Assembly (NCBI RefSeq): GCF_026686735.1
Contig: NZ_CP113432.1
Span: 1,922,001-1,986,000, forward strand
DNA from: Pseudomonas triclosanedens
Lineage (GTDB): Bacteria > Pseudomonadota > Gammaproteobacteria > Pseudomonadales > Pseudomonadaceae
Length of the DNA stretch: 64,000 bases
Direction of reading: 5' to 3'
Below the pieces are notes generated by a model that saw only the letters and a program-made list of their open reading frames with translations, was not told where the DNA came from and searched no databases. Below, piece by piece: positions 38,857 through 47,913 of the stretch. Position 1 is the first letter of the stretch; each line of letters begins with the position of its first letter. The position numbers and the translations under genes were made by a program.

Positions 38857-39669
38857 ATGAGTAGCGCGCAACGCATGACGCCGACGAAGAAACAACGGGT
38901 GCGGACCCTGTGGATATCCGATGTCCATCTCGGCACCCGCGATTGCCAGGCCGAGCATCTGGCCGGCTTCCTCAAGCGCTACCACGCCGACCGCATCTAT
39001 CTGGTCGGTGACATCCTCGACGGCTGGAAGCTGCGCAGCGGCATCTACTGGCCGCAGGCGCATACCAACGTGATCCGCCGCCTGCTGACCATGAGCAAGC
39101 GCGGCACCGAAGTGATCTACGTCACCGGCAACCACGACGAGTTCCTGCGCCGCTACTCCTCGCTGCTGCTGGGCAACATCCGCCTGGTGGATGAGGTCGA
39201 GCACACTACCGCCGATGGCCGCCGGCTGCTGGTTATCCACGGCGACCAGTTCGACGTGATCACCCGCTACCACCGCTGGCTGGCATTCCTCGGCGACTCC
39301 GCCTATGAGTTCACCCTGACCCTCAACCGCTGGCTGAATTACTGGCGCAGCCGCTACGGCTATGGCTACTGGTCGCTGTCGGCGTACCTCAAGCACAAGG
39401 TGAAGACGGCGGTGAACTTCATCAGTGACTTCGAGGAAGCCATCGCCCACGAGGTGCACAAGCGTGGCCTCAATGGCGTGGTCTGCGGCCACATCCACCA
39501 CGCGGAAATCCGCTGGATCGGCGAGGTGGAGTACCTCAATTGCGGCGACTGGGTGGAGTCCTGCTCGGCACTGATCGAGCACTGGGATGGCAGTATCCAG
39601 CTCTATCGTCTGGCCGAGGAGCAGGCGCAGCATGCCGCCGCGCTGGCTGCGGTCGAGACCGCAGCATGA
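38857..39669 (+). CDS. plcP: PlcP-type phospholipase C (metallophosphoesterase)
   Basis: 270 residues of the calcineurin-like phosphoesterase family, with metal-ligand motifs in order: SDVHLG, GDILDGWKL, GNHDEF, IHGDQFD and GHIHHAEI. It is often annotated as a UDP-2,3-diacylglucosamine hydrolase, but the motif spacing, the NTGDWVES-like end (NCGDWVESCSA) and the coupled glycosyltransferase match PlcP, which converts membrane phospholipids to diacylglycerol when phosphate is scarce. The stop overlaps the next start (ATGA). A PHO-box-like block lies just upstream. No signal peptide is visible. The alternative, a second LpxH-type enzyme, is less likely given this context. Confidence 0.85.
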   Translation: MSSAQRMTPTKKQRVRTLWISDVHLGTRDCQAEHLAGFLKRYHADRIYLVGDILDGWKLRSGIYWPQAHTNVIRRLLTMSKRGTEVIYVTGNHDEFLRRYSSLLLGNIRLVDEVEHTTADGRRLLVIHGDQFDVITRYHRWLAFLGDSAYEFTLTLNRWLNYWRSRYGYGYWSLSAYLKHKVKTAVNFISDFEEAIAHEVHKRGLNGVVCGHIHHAEIRWIGEVEYLNCGDWVESCSALIEHWDGSIQLYRLAEEQAQHAAALAAVETAA

Positions 39670-40688
39670 GGCTGCTGATCGTCACAGATGCCTGGTTGCC
39701 GCAGGTCAACGGCGTGGTCACCAGCCTGAAGGCACTGGTGGCGGAGCTGGAGGCGCTGGGGCATGTGGTCGGTCTGATCACCCCGCAGGATTTTCGTCAC
39801 TGGCCATGCCCGAGTTATCCGGAAATTCCCCTGGCCTGGAACCTGTGGAACGTGGGTGGGAAAATCCTCGAATTCGCGCCCGACAGTGTTCACCTTGCCA
39901 CCGAAGGCCCGCTGGGATGGGCCGCACGACGCTGGCTGATGCGCCGTGGGCTGAGGTTCAGCAGCGCCATCCATACGCGTTTTCCCGAGTATGTGAAAAC
40001 CCGCTGGCCGTGGCTGCCGCTGAATCTGGGCTACGCCTTCCTGCGCCGTTTCCACGGGGCAAGCCAGGCAGTGCTGGTGAGCAGCGAACGCATGCGCGGA
40101 GCCTTCGCCGATCACGGTCTGCAACGCCTGGTGCTGTGGCGCAAGGGCGTCGATCTCGCGTGCTTTAAGCCCAGTGCCGAAGCGCCGCCAGCGCAGCCGG
40201 TGTTTCTGTATGTAGGGCGGCTGGCGCAGGAGAAGAACCTCGAAGCCTTCCTCGACCTCGATCTGCCAGGCCGCAAGCGGTTAGTGGGCGACGGCCCGCA
40301 GCGCGCCGAATTGCAGGCACGTTATCCACAGGCCGAATTCCTCGGTTATCGCCACGGCGAGGCGCTGGCCGATGCCTATCGCAACGCCAGCGTACTGGTG
40401 TTCCCGTCGCGCACCGACACCCTGGGCCTGGTGATGTACGAAGCACTGGCCTGCGGTACACCGGTGGCGGCGTTCCCCGTGCCGGGGCCGCTGGACGTGC
40501 TGCAGGCGGGGGTTACGGGTGTATTCGACGCGGATCTGCGCAACGCCTGCATGCAGGCGCTGGAGCTGGATCGCCAGGGCTGCGCACGCTGGGCGCGCGG
40601 GCAGTCCTGGCGGTTGTCGGCGCAGGAGTTTCTCCGGTTACAGGTACCGCTGGCCGAGCTGCCGGCCAGCGAAGCTCCAGCGTGCTGA
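39666..40688 (+). CDS. agt: GT4 glycosyltransferase, Agt-like (glycolipid synthesis under phosphate stress)
   Basis: 340 residues, GT-B fold, family GT4. N-terminal motif VTDAWLPQVNGVVTSL is typical of lipid glycosyltransferases such as SqdX/PimB-like enzymes. The C-terminal nucleotide-sugar site has the acidic pair in RTDTLGLVMYEALACG. It starts inside the plcP stop (ATGA, 4-bp overlap), indicating translational coupling. In phosphate-starved bacteria PlcP makes diacylglycerol and Agt glycosylates it, replacing phospholipids by glycolipids. The sugar donor cannot be told. In PAO1 the pair is PA3219-PA3218 (memory). Confidence 0.82.
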   Translation: MRLLIVTDAWLPQVNGVVTSLKALVAELEALGHVVGLITPQDFRHWPCPSYPEIPLAWNLWNVGGKILEFAPDSVHLATEGPLGWAARRWLMRRGLRFSSAIHTRFPEYVKTRWPWLPLNLGYAFLRRFHGASQAVLVSSERMRGAFADHGLQRLVLWRKGVDLACFKPSAEAPPAQPVFLYVGRLAQEKNLEAFLDLDLPGRKRLVGDGPQRAELQARYPQAEFLGYRHGEALADAYRNASVLVFPSRTDTLGLVMYEALACGTPVAAFPVPGPLDVLQAGVTGVFDADLRNACMQALELDRQGCARWARGQSWRLSAQEFLRLQVPLAELPASEAPAC

Positions 40689-40937
40689 TCAGAACAGCCG
40701 GCGGTCGTGGTCCAGGCTCTGGTCTACCAGCCATTTGCCGTGGGCGATGGAGGCGTGCTGGGCTTTCGACAGGTCGGACAGGAAGGCGAACTCCAGCGGC
40801 AGCGGCATGCGCTTGGTGGTGTGGCCGTCCGGGCTGGTGATGTGGCAGCCGCCCGCCCAGGGAGTGGGCAGGCCAGGGTGTTCGACCACATCGGCGGTGA
40901 TGGTGTAGCTGCGGTACTGGCATTGCATCAGGCTCAT
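40689..40937 (-). CDS. Hypothetical protein, 82 residues
   Basis: Small soluble protein starting MSLMQCQYRSYTITA, with a near-ideal AGGAGG 7 bp before the ATG, which is strong evidence that it is translated. Its stop abuts that of the convergent agt gene, with no gap. It shows mixed beta and helix and no membrane segment or metal motif. I do not recognise the family; similar short proteins seem to be common in Pseudomonas. Confidence 0.75.
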   Translation of the reverse strand: MSLMQCQYRSYTITADVVEHPGLPTPWAGGCHITSPDGHTTKRMPLPLEFAFLSDLSKAQHASIAHGKWLVDQSLDHDRRLF

Positions 40938-41152
40938 GGCGTGTCCTCCTGGCGAGTCGCGTGCAGGCCCGTGCCGGGCTTGCGGCGGATCGGAACGGAA
41001 CCGGCGAGTACACCGGCAAGCCTTGGTAACCCCCAACATAGACCAGTCAGGACGGCCTTTGCGCCGCTGACCGACGAACGTGCAGGTTGTCGTCGCCGGA
41101 GATTTGCCGTGGATTCTTCCCTTCGCCAGCGCTCCGCGCCAGACTGTCGGCC

Positions 41153-42286
41153 ATGCCAATCCAGACCCTTTCCCGACTCGCCGATATGGACGCCCGCCAG
41201 TGGGATGCAATGCTGCCGGACGACCAGCCCTTCCTGCGCCATGCGTTCCTGTCGGCGCTGGAGGAAAGCGGTAGCGTCGGCGGTCGCACCGGCTGGACGC
41301 CCGCGCACCGGGTGCTGGCAGGCGACGACGGACGCCTGCTCGCCGCCGCACCTGCCTACCTGAAAAGCCATTCCTATGGCGAATACGTATTCGACTGGAG
41401 CTGGGCCGATGCCTGCCAGCGCGCGGGCATCCGCTACTACCCCAAGCTGCTGGTCGGCATTCCCTTCACTCCGGTGGCCGGCGCCCGGTTGCTGGGCAAG
41501 CCGGACGCCGCCCTGAGCCTGGTCGGCGCGCTGGCGGCGGAGGTGGACGAGGCGCGCTGCTCCGGCGTGCACGTGAACTTCACCGATGCCGCCACGGATG
41601 CCTTGCTTGGCGCCGCCGACGGCTGGCTGGAGCGCCTGGGCTGCCAGTACCACTGGAGCAATCGCGGCTATCGTGACTTCCAGGACTTTCTCGACGCGCT
41701 GAGCTCGCGCAAGCGCAAGCAACTGCGCAAGGAGCGCGAGCAGGTTGCCGGGCAGGGGATCGACTTCGTCTGGATGGAAGGCGGCGAGCTATCCGAGGCG
41801 CACTGGGACTTTGTCCATGCCTGTTACAGCAGTACCTACGAGGTGCGCGGGCAGGAGCCCTATCTGCAACGGGCATTCTTCAGCCTGTTGGGCGAGCGCA
41901 TGCCCGAGGCCGTCCGCGTGGTGTTCGCCCATCGAGGCGGGCGTCCGGTGGCGATGGCTTTCAGCCTGGTCGGCGGTGACACGCTCTACGGCCGTTACTG
42001 GGGATGCCTGGCGGAGTTCGATCGCCTGCATTTCGAAACCTGCTTCTATCAGGGCCTGGATTTCGCCATCGGCCACGGTCTGGGTCGTTTCGACGCCGGG
42101 GCGCAGGGCGAACACAAGTTGATCCGCGGTTTCGAGCCGGTAATCACGCGTTCCTGGCATCGCCTGGGGCATCCGGGTTTGCGTGACGCGGTGAGGGAAT
42201 TCCTGGAACAGGAACGGGCCGGGGTTCTGGCGTACGCGCAGGAAGCGCGGGCGGCGTTGCCGTACCGGCAGGACGGTAGCGATTAG
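41153..42286 (+). CDS. FemAB-like/GNAT acyltransferase (DUF482-type)
   Basis: 377 residues from the ATG at 41153. The protein matches the FemAB_like family of the GNAT fold: conserved EYVFDWSWADA, the KRKQLRKEREQV basic helix, and the C-terminal GRFDAGAQGEHKL. The family is annotated as peptidoglycan-biosynthesis-like because of FemAB similarity, but substrates are mostly unknown. No signal peptide. It stands alone; the upstream 215-bp gap (40938-41152) holds only its own and the divergent gene's promoters, and no element there was recognised. Confidence 0.82.
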   Translation: MPIQTLSRLADMDARQWDAMLPDDQPFLRHAFLSALEESGSVGGRTGWTPAHRVLAGDDGRLLAAAPAYLKSHSYGEYVFDWSWADACQRAGIRYYPKLLVGIPFTPVAGARLLGKPDAALSLVGALAAEVDEARCSGVHVNFTDAATDALLGAADGWLERLGCQYHWSNRGYRDFQDFLDALSSRKRKQLRKEREQVAGQGIDFVWMEGGELSEAHWDFVHACYSSTYEVRGQEPYLQRAFFSLLGERMPEAVRVVFAHRGGRPVAMAFSLVGGDTLYGRYWGCLAEFDRLHFETCFYQGLDFAIGHGLGRFDAGAQGEHKLIRGFEPVITRSWHRLGHPGLRDAVREFLEQERAGVLAYAQEARAALPYRQDGSD

Positions 42287-42359
42287 GATCGCCCCCCGAT
42301 CGCCGCCACTGGCTCGCGGGGGTTGGCCAGGACGGCCGGAGGGCGATGTTCGCTAAGGC

Positions 42360-42626
42360 TCAGCCCTGGCTGGTGCTGCCACCCCATTCGAGGAAGCGCA
42401 CCTTGTGCGTTTCGCCCTGGTGGTCCTGGTAGACCATGTATGCCGGAACGATGCCGACCTTGCCGGAGTTGTCGGTGCGGTGCAGCACCTTGTCGACGTC
42501 CAGCGCCATGCCGTAGTGGTACTCGGTGATGGGCAGATCGGCGCCGGGAGTCTTGATTGCGTCCTGGGCAAAGGCCATTGGGGCGAGGCTGGAAATCACA
42601 GCCGACACGACAGAGGCAAGCTTCAT
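42360..42626 (-). CDS. DUF2790 secreted small protein
   Basis: 88 residues. A cleavable signal peptide (MKLASVVSAVISSLAPMAFA-QD) leads to a DUF2790 domain with conserved YHYGMALDVDKVL and VPAYMVYQDHQGETHKVRFL. Pseudomonas carries several such periplasmic proteins of unknown function. The usual second conserved Cys of some members is missing here. GAGGAAT precedes the ATG by 7 bp. The 258-bp gap upstream (42627-42884) shows no further feature. Confidence 0.85.
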   Translation of the reverse strand: MKLASVVSAVISSLAPMAFAQDAIKTPGADLPITEYHYGMALDVDKVLHRTDNSGKVGIVPAYMVYQDHQGETHKVRFLEWGGSTSQG

Positions 42627-42884
42627 TCTGATATTCCTCGGTGAACGGACTCGGTGAATGGGTTGAAGCCCCACCGGGGAGCTCTGGCATCTGGTGTCTG
42701 TCCTGGGGTCCAGACAGGGCAGGGGGCGATGCTTCAGGCGTCCATCAGGTGGCGGGGCACGGGAGTGATATTTCCATCCCGGGCGCCCGCCGAGAAATTG
42801 ATGTGCTTGCTAATGAAGATTGATGCAGGTGATGCGGCGGTCTGTCGCAGGTCGGATTGCGGGATGACCTCTGCAGGCGCTCAG

Positions 42885-43115
42885 TCAGGGCGTCCAGTCG
42901 CGCCAGTGCTCGCACTCGCCGCGACACTGGCCGGGGCAGGCGCAGCCGGATCGGCTGCGCCCGGTGGCTTTTTCCATGCGCCGGGCCACTTCGTCATCAT
43001 CGGCGAAGGGCAGCATGCTGGCCTCGTCGATGCCGCGATCACGGTGCGCCCGCAGGCTCCAACTGACGCCCAGATGGAGCACCAGCAGGCCGGCCAATCC
43101 AAGCCACAGCGTCAT
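42885..43115 (-). CDS. Small membrane protein with Cys-rich tail, CcoQ-like position
   Basis: 76 residues. One N-terminal membrane helix (TLWLGLAGLLVLHLGVSW), a charged middle, and a C-terminal cysteine cluster CACPGQCRGEC. It starts 1 bp after the orphan ccoN stop, so it is translated from the same mRNA. The position resembles CcoQ of cbb3 operons, but CcoQ has no cysteine cluster; the four cysteines could bind a metal or form disulfides. A homologous pair exists next to PA4133 in PAO1 (memory). No function is assigned. Confidence 0.75.
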   Translation of the reverse strand: MTLWLGLAGLLVLHLGVSWSLRAHRDRGIDEASMLPFADDDEVARRMEKATGRSRSGCACPGQCRGECEHWRDWTP

Positions 43116-43116
43116 C

Positions 43117-44544
43117 TCAGGCCATCCGCTCGGCGCTGAGCATCGCCTGGGGCTGTGCGTGGCGCACCGTCCTCCAGGTGTTCCAGGCCATCAGCAGCAT
43201 GCCGCAGAGGAACATCAGGCCGCCGGTCATGCGCACCACGAAGCCCGGGTGGCTGGCCTGCAGGGCCTCGACGAAGGAGTAGGTGAGGGTGCCGTCGGCG
43301 TTCACCGCACGCCACATCAGGCCCTGGGTGATGCCGTTGACCCACATCGAGGCGATGTACAGCACGGTACCGATGGTGGCCAGCCAGAAGTGCGCGTTGA
43401 TCAGGCCGATGCTGTGCATCTGCTCGCGTCCGAAGACCTTCGGGATCAGGTGATAGAGCGAACCGATGGAAATCATGGCAACCCAGCCCAGCGCGCCGGC
43501 GTGTACGTGTCCGATGGTCCAGTCAGTGTAGTGAGAGAGGGCGTTGACGGTCTTGATCGCCATCATCGGGCCTTCAAAGGTGGACATGCCATAGAAGGCC
43601 AGCGACACGACCAGGAAGCGCAGGATCGGGTCGGTACGCAACTTATGCCAGGCACCCGATAGGGTCATCATGCCGTTGATCATGCCGCCCCAGCTCGGCG
43701 CCAGCAGGATCAGGGACATCACCATGCCCAAGGACTGTGCCCAGTCCGGCAGGGCGGTGTAGTGCAGGTGGTGCGGGCCTGCCCAGATGTAGAGGGTGAT
43801 CAGCGCCCAGAAGTGCACGATGGACAGCCGGTAGGAGTAGACCGGCCGGCCGGCCTGCTTGGGTACGAAGTAGTACATCATGCCGAGGAAGCCGGTGGTC
43901 AGGAAGAAGCCCACGGCGTTGTGCCCGTACCACCACTGCACCATCGCGTCGGTGGCGCCGGAGTACACCGGATAGGACTTGAACCAGCTCACCGGGATCG
44001 ACAGGTGGTTGACGATGTGCAGCATCGCGGTGACCACGATGAAGGCGGCGAAGAACCAGTTGCCCACGTAGATGTGCGAGGTCTTGCGCTTCATCAGGGT
44101 ACCGAAGAACACCACTGCGTAGGCGACCCAGACGATGGCCATCCACACCGCGCCGGTGAATTCGATCTCGGCGTATTCCTTGGTGGTGGTGTAGCCCAGT
44201 GGGAGGCTGATCATCATCACCACGATCAGTGCCTGCCAGCCCCAGAAGGTGAAGGCGGCGAGGCTGTCGGAGAACAGCCGCGCCTGGCAGGTGCGCTGCA
44301 CCGTGTAGTAGCTGGTGGCGAACAGTGCGCAGCCACCGAAGGCGAAGATCACCAGGCTGGTGTGCAACGGACGCAGGCGCCCGAAGCTGGTCCAGGGCAA
44401 GTCCAGGTTCAGTTGCGGCCAGACCAGTTGGGAGGCGATCAGTACCCCCATGCCCATGCCTACGACGCCCCATACCACTGTCATGATGGCGAACTGGCGG
44501 ACTACCTTGTAGTTGTACGCCTGCTCCGTGCTTCTTGTGTTCAT
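43117..44544 (-). CDS. ccoN: Orphan cbb3-type cytochrome c oxidase subunit I (CcoN4-like)
   Basis: 475 residues, twelve membrane helices. All haem and copper ligands of CcoN are visible: His in [10 protein letters not shown], CuB His in [10 protein letters not shown] with its Tyr, the HH pair in WAGPHHLHY, and the pair of His in [13 protein letters not shown]. It lacks adjacent ccoO and ccoP, so it must use subunits encoded elsewhere. In P. aeruginosa the orphan CcoN4 (PA4133) forms mixed cbb3 isoforms linked to cyanide tolerance and biofilm respiration; orthology is inferred from orphan status and the small downstream gene. No Anr-box TTGAT-N4-ATCAA was found upstream (44545-44695). Confidence 0.9.
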   Translation of the reverse strand: MNTRSTEQAYNYKVVRQFAIMTVVWGVVGMGMGVLIASQLVWPQLNLDLPWTSFGRLRPLHTSLVIFAFGGCALFATSYYTVQRTCQARLFSDSLAAFTFWGWQALIVVMMISLPLGYTTTKEYAEIEFTGAVWMAIVWVAYAVVFFGTLMKRKTSHIYVGNWFFAAFIVVTAMLHIVNHLSIPVSWFKSYPVYSGATDAMVQWWYGHNAVGFFLTTGFLGMMYYFVPKQAGRPVYSYRLSIVHFWALITLYIWAGPHHLHYTALPDWAQSLGMVMSLILLAPSWGGMINGMMTLSGAWHKLRTDPILRFLVVSLAFYGMSTFEGPMMAIKTVNALSHYTDWTIGHVHAGALGWVAMISIGSLYHLIPKVFGREQMHSIGLINAHFWLATIGTVLYIASMWVNGITQGLMWRAVNADGTLTYSFVEALQASHPGFVVRMTGGLMFLCGMLLMAWNTWRTVRHAQPQAMLSAERMA

Positions 44545-44695
44545 GCTGGATTCCCGCTTGTGTCAGAACGTCCGGACGCGCGGCCGGGTGGGGCGGCGGT
44601 GCGTTCCGGTGAGCGGGCAATCTAAGGAGATGTGTCGGCAGGAAACAGATTCAGATGGGGCGCGCAAATACGGATCAGCGGCCAGCGGCGCGGAT

Positions 44696-45130
44696 TCAGG
44701 CGAGGTCCAGGCGCCCTGCGAGGAAATGCCGCAGGCGTTCCTGCAGGTAGTCCACGGCCTGTTCGTGGGCGAGATACTCGCTGACCTGCATCAGCCGCCA
44801 GTACTGGCCCTCGTCGCCGAAGCGAATGGCCGCGAACTCCTCCCGGTTCAGCCGTGCGACCAGGAACCAGGCCCACGGTGCGGGGCCGTGGGTGGCCGGG
44901 TAGCGCCGCTGCCATTCGATCCGCTGCTCGTCCAGGCGCAGTGAGAACTCTTCTTCCAGCTCGCGCAGCGCGCATTGCGCCGGGCTTTCGCCGCCTTCGC
45001 GGCCACCGCCGGGGAAGTCCCAGCAACCGGGATAGGGGATGCCGGGCTTTGCGTCGCGCTTGTAGACCACCAACTGGCCGGCATGGAACAGCGCAAGCTT
45101 GGCGCCGGTGAAGTCATCTTCGTGCCGCAT
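44696..45130 (-). CDS. Nudix hydrolase
   Basis: 144 residues with a complete Nudix box in GGGREGGESPAQCALRELEEE (G-x5-E-x7-RE-x2-EE), the Mg2+/pyrophosphate site. It probably hydrolyses a nucleotide diphosphate derivative; the substrate is unknown. GGGGGAA precedes the ATG by about 8 bp. Divergent from rluB, with 121 bp between starts. Confidence 0.9.
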   Translation of the reverse strand: MRHEDDFTGAKLALFHAGQLVVYKRDAKPGIPYPGCWDFPGGGREGGESPAQCALRELEEEFSLRLDEQRIEWQRRYPATHGPAPWAWFLVARLNREEFAAIRFGDEGQYWRLMQVSEYLAHEQAVDYLQERLRHFLAGRLDLA

Positions 45131-45200
45131 GGCATCATTCCCCCTGCAAGTCGGCTAGTCTTTCCCGACTGCGGACGGTGCTTTGCCGCCCGCAAGCGCG

Positions 45201-45206
45201 TATGAT
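45201..45206 (+). promoter_or_regulatory. Candidate rluB promoter -10 element
   Basis: TATGAT in the context GCGTATGATGCGCG, 45 bp before the rluB ATG. The -35 region is weak. The context resembles the recQ -10 region at 24691. Confidence 0.4.
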
Positions 45207-45251
45207 GCGCGACCTTTTTATTCGTTGCATGCCACACCGGGAGGTGCCCAG

Positions 45252-46628
45252 ATGACCGACACGCACGAAAACCTTGTTGAACTTACCCCAGCCCCGGCCG
45301 GCGAGAAACTGCAGAAAGTGCTCGCACGCATGGGCGTTGGCTCGCGTCGCGATGTCGAGGCCTGGATCGAAGAAGGCCGCGTCAAAGTCAACGGCGCCGT
45401 GGCGACCCTCGGCCAGCGCGTGGGCGACCGCGATGCCATCGCAGTCGACGATCGCCTGCTCAAGCGCGAGAAGATCGAAGAGCACGTCCGCCGCGTGCTG
45501 ATCTACAACAAGCCCGAAGGCGAAGTCTGCACCCGCGACGACCCGGAAGGCCGCCCCACTGTGTTCGACCGTTTGCCGCGCCTGCGTAGCGGCCGCTGGA
45601 TCAACGTCGGACGCCTGGACATCAATACTACCGGCCTGCTGATGTTCACCACCGACGGCGAGTTGGCCAACCGCCTGATGCACCCCTCCTACGAGATGGA
45701 CCGCGAGTACGCGGTGCGCGTGCGTGGTGAAGTCGACGAAGAGATGATCGAGCGCCTGAAGGCCGGCGTGATGCTTGAAGACGGCCCGGCCAAGTTCAGC
45801 GACATCCAGGAAGCTCCGGGGGGCGAAGGCTTCAACCACTGGTACCACGTAGTAGTGATGGAAGGCCGTAACCGCGAAGTCCGTCGCCTCTGGGAATCCC
45901 AGGGCGTGGTGGTCAGCCGTCTGAAGCGTGTGCGCTTCGGACCGGTATTCCTGACCTCCGAGCTGACCATGGGCCGTTACCGCGAGATGGACCAGCGCGA
46001 GTTGGACATCCTCAGCGAAGAGGTCGGTCTGGCGCCGGTTGCTCTGCCGGCGGTTTCCACCAAGACCAAGGAAAAAGTCGAGCGCCAGGAACGCAAGCTC
46101 GGCAAGAAGCTGGCGCCCAGCGAGCGTCCGGGCCGCGGCTCGCGTTCGCGCAAGGAGCACGCCGAAGGCGAGCGTCCGCAGCGTGCACCGCGTCCGGCGG
46201 CAGGCGAGCGTCCGGCTCGCGCTCCCCGTGATGGAGAAGAGCGTCCAGCCCGCGCCCCGCGCAAGCCGCGCGAGGCTGGCAGTGATCGTCCGGCCCGCAC
46301 TCCGCGCGACGGTGCCGACCGTCCGGCCCGCGGCCCGCGCAGTGACGCTGGCGAAGGCCGTGCGCCGCGCAAGCCGCGCGATACCGGTGGTGATCGCCCT
46401 GCTCGCGCTCCGCGCGACGGCGCTGATCGTCCGGCCCGAGGTCCGCGTGGCGATGCCGGCGAAGGCCGTGCTCCGCGCAAGGCGCCGAGCGATCGTCCGG
46501 TTCGCACCGATCGCGAGAAAGGTGCTCCGCTGGCCGAGCGTCCAGGCAAACCGGTTGCGCGCAAGCCGATCGCCAAGCGTCGTCCGCAAGCAGCGGGCGA
46601 TGGCATGCGTCCAGGCTTCAAGCGCTGA
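45252..46628 (+). CDS. rluB: 23S rRNA pseudouridine(2605) synthase RluB with long repetitive tail
   Basis: 458 residues from the ATG at 45252 (GGGAGG 7 bp upstream). The N-terminal S4 RNA-binding domain (about 17-63) is followed by the pseudouridine synthase core (to about 265) with catalytic Asp in [13 protein letters not shown]. The enzyme modifies U2605 of 23S rRNA in the large subunit. Residues from about 290 to the end form an Arg/Pro/Ala-rich, low-complexity tail built from RPARxPR and [10 protein letters not shown] repeats, including two 36-residue copies. E. coli RluB (about 290 residues) has a much shorter tail. The tail probably binds RNA or ribosomes and is expected to vary in length. 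Confidence 0.93.
   Translation: MTDTHENLVELTPAPAGEKLQKVLARMGVGSRRDVEAWIEEGRVKVNGAVATLGQRVGDRDAIAVDDRLLKREKIEEHVRRVLIYNKPEGEVCTRDDPEGRPTVFDRLPRLRSGRWINVGRLDINTTGLLMFTTDGELANRLMHPSYEMDREYAVRVRGEVDEEMIERLKAGVMLEDGPAKFSDIQEAPGGEGFNHWYHVVVMEGRNREVRRLWESQGVVVSRLKRVRFGPVFLTSELTMGRYREMDQRELDILSEEVGLAPVALPAVSTKTKEKVERQERKLGKKLAPSERPGRGSRSRKEHAEGERPQRAPRPAAGERPARAPRDGEERPARAPRKPREAGSDRPARTPRDGADRPARGPRSDAGEGRAPRKPRDTGGDRPARAPRDGADRPARGPRGDAGEGRAPRKAPSDRPVRTDREKGAPLAERPGKPVARKPIAKRRPQAAGDGMRPGFKR
46281..46496 (+). repeat. Two 108-bp tandem repeats inside rluB
   Basis: Each copy (46281-46388, 46389-46496) encodes 36 residues with pattern [30 protein letters not shown]. The DNA copies are similar but not identical. 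A shorter partial copy precedes them. The length is in frame, so expansion or contraction by one unit would leave RluB intact. Confidence 0.7.
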
Positions 46629-46643
46629 TCGTTGACTGAAAGG

Positions 46644-46671
46644 AAAAAAGGACTCCTTGGAGTCCTTTTTT
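46644..46671 (+). terminator. Rho-independent terminator after rluB, bidirectional
   Basis: AAAAAAGGACTCC and its perfect complement GGAGTCCTTTTTT with a 2-nt TT centre, 15 bp after the rluB stop. T-runs on both strands can end transcription of rluB and of the convergent diguanylate cyclase gene. Confidence 0.92.
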
Positions 46672-46723
46672 CTTGCCTGCGATTTCGTAGGCGTCGTGCT
46701 TCGAGTTCGGAAGGGGAGTGATA

Positions 46724-47647
46724 TCAACTGGCGAAAGCCAGCCGATTGCGCCCATCGCGCTTGGCCGAGTACAGCGCATCGTCGGCGCGACGCAGCAGGT
46801 CGTCCACCGACTCCCCGCCATTCAGCGTGGCGCAGCCCAGGCTGATCGACAGCGGCAAGCGCTTGCCGTCGACGGCCAGGTTCAGCTCCTCCACGGCACG
46901 CCGCAGCCGCTCGCCGACCTGGGCGGCGCTGCCGCCGGGCGTGTTGGAAAGCAGTACGAGAAACTCTTCGCCGCCGAAGCGGAAGACCATGTCGACGTTG
47001 CGCAGGCTGGCCTTGATGGCCGTCGCCACGGCGCGCAGGGCGTCGTCGCCGATGCTATGGCCGTAGGCATCATTGATCTGCTTGAAGTGGTCTAGATCGA
47101 GCATCAGCACCGACAACGGTTGCAGATGACGCCGGGCTACTTCTATTTCGCGGGTCAGCGCCTGGTCCATCGCGATGCGGTTGCCGGTGCCGGTCAGCGC
47201 ATCACGCAGCGCCGACTGTACCGCGGCGCGATAAAGCAGCGCATTGCGCAGCGGGTAGAGAAGGCAGGCCATCAGCGACTCCAACTGGACCAGCTCGGCC
47301 TCGCTGAAGCGCTGGCGGCGGCGGAAACACAGCTCGCCAAGGTATTCGCTATCGTGGGTCAGGCGGTAGTCGGCGCTGTGCTGTGCCGAATCGCCGAACT
47401 CCAGGTGCAGGTCGGCACCGGCGTGATGGTAGGCCAGGTACTCCACCGGCAGCAGGTGCTGCATTTCGCGGAAGAACACCGCGAGGATGCGCTCAGCCTC
47501 CAGGCTTGCCTGCAACTTAAGGTTCAATTGCTGGCGCAATTCCAGCAGGTCGAGCGGGCGTTTCGATGGCTGGCGGGGCTGGCTGGCCAGGCGCTGGAGC
47601 TTGGCGGCATCGAAATCGATGGTGTTGGACTGCTTGGGGGGAACCAT
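46724..47647 (-). CDS. Diguanylate cyclase, PA3177-like
   Basis: 307 residues from the ATG at 47647; in-frame upstream codons exist to 47899 but lack family sequence. An N-terminal GAF-like or coiled region (about 30-130) precedes the GGDEF domain with GGEEF active site and I-site RNVD, exactly five residues before it. It should synthesise c-di-GMP under product inhibition. No membrane segment. Position between rluB and yciK, and length, match PA3177 of PAO1 (memory), a cyclase linked to hypochlorite-stimulated biofilm formation. Confidence 0.85.
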   Translation of the reverse strand: MVPPKQSNTIDFDAAKLQRLASQPRQPSKRPLDLLELRQQLNLKLQASLEAERILAVFFREMQHLLPVEYLAYHHAGADLHLEFGDSAQHSADYRLTHDSEYLGELCFRRRQRFSEAELVQLESLMACLLYPLRNALLYRAAVQSALRDALTGTGNRIAMDQALTREIEVARRHLQPLSVLMLDLDHFKQINDAYGHSIGDDALRAVATAIKASLRNVDMVFRFGGEEFLVLLSNTPGGSAAQVGERLRRAVEELNLAVDGKRLPLSISLGCATLNGGESVDDLLRRADDALYSAKRDGRNRLAFAS

Positions 47648-47861
47648 GACGCGAGGCAACCTCTGACGCATTTGAACTGGCGACAGGAGGGACAGAGCGA
47701 TTTCCGTGCCAGCCCTCGAAAAGTCTCTAAAAGACGGCGTATGGACCGACGGAAGGTGGTTTGGGTTCCGAAACGGGAGAGATTTCGTCAGAAGTCTGGC
47801 GAAATGATGGCACTTGGCCGGAGGGGCAGAACAGATGCAGCCAGAAAACCGGCGCAAAGCA

Positions 47862-47887
47862 GCGCCCATCCTGGCGGGGATGGGCGC
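47862..47887 (-). terminator. Terminator-like hairpin after yciK
   Basis: A perfect 10-bp stem (GCGCCCATCC / GGATGGGCGC) with a 6-nt loop lies 26 bp past the yciK stop. On the minus strand it is followed by a T-biased stretch rather than a clean T-run. Confidence 0.5.
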
Positions 47888-47913
47888 CTGAGCTGGCACG
47901 TCAGTGCTGGTAA

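Noticed and set aside
44545..44695. Anr/FNR box upstream of the orphan ccoN
   Set aside because: No TTGAT-N4-ATCAA or close variant was found on either strand in this gap.
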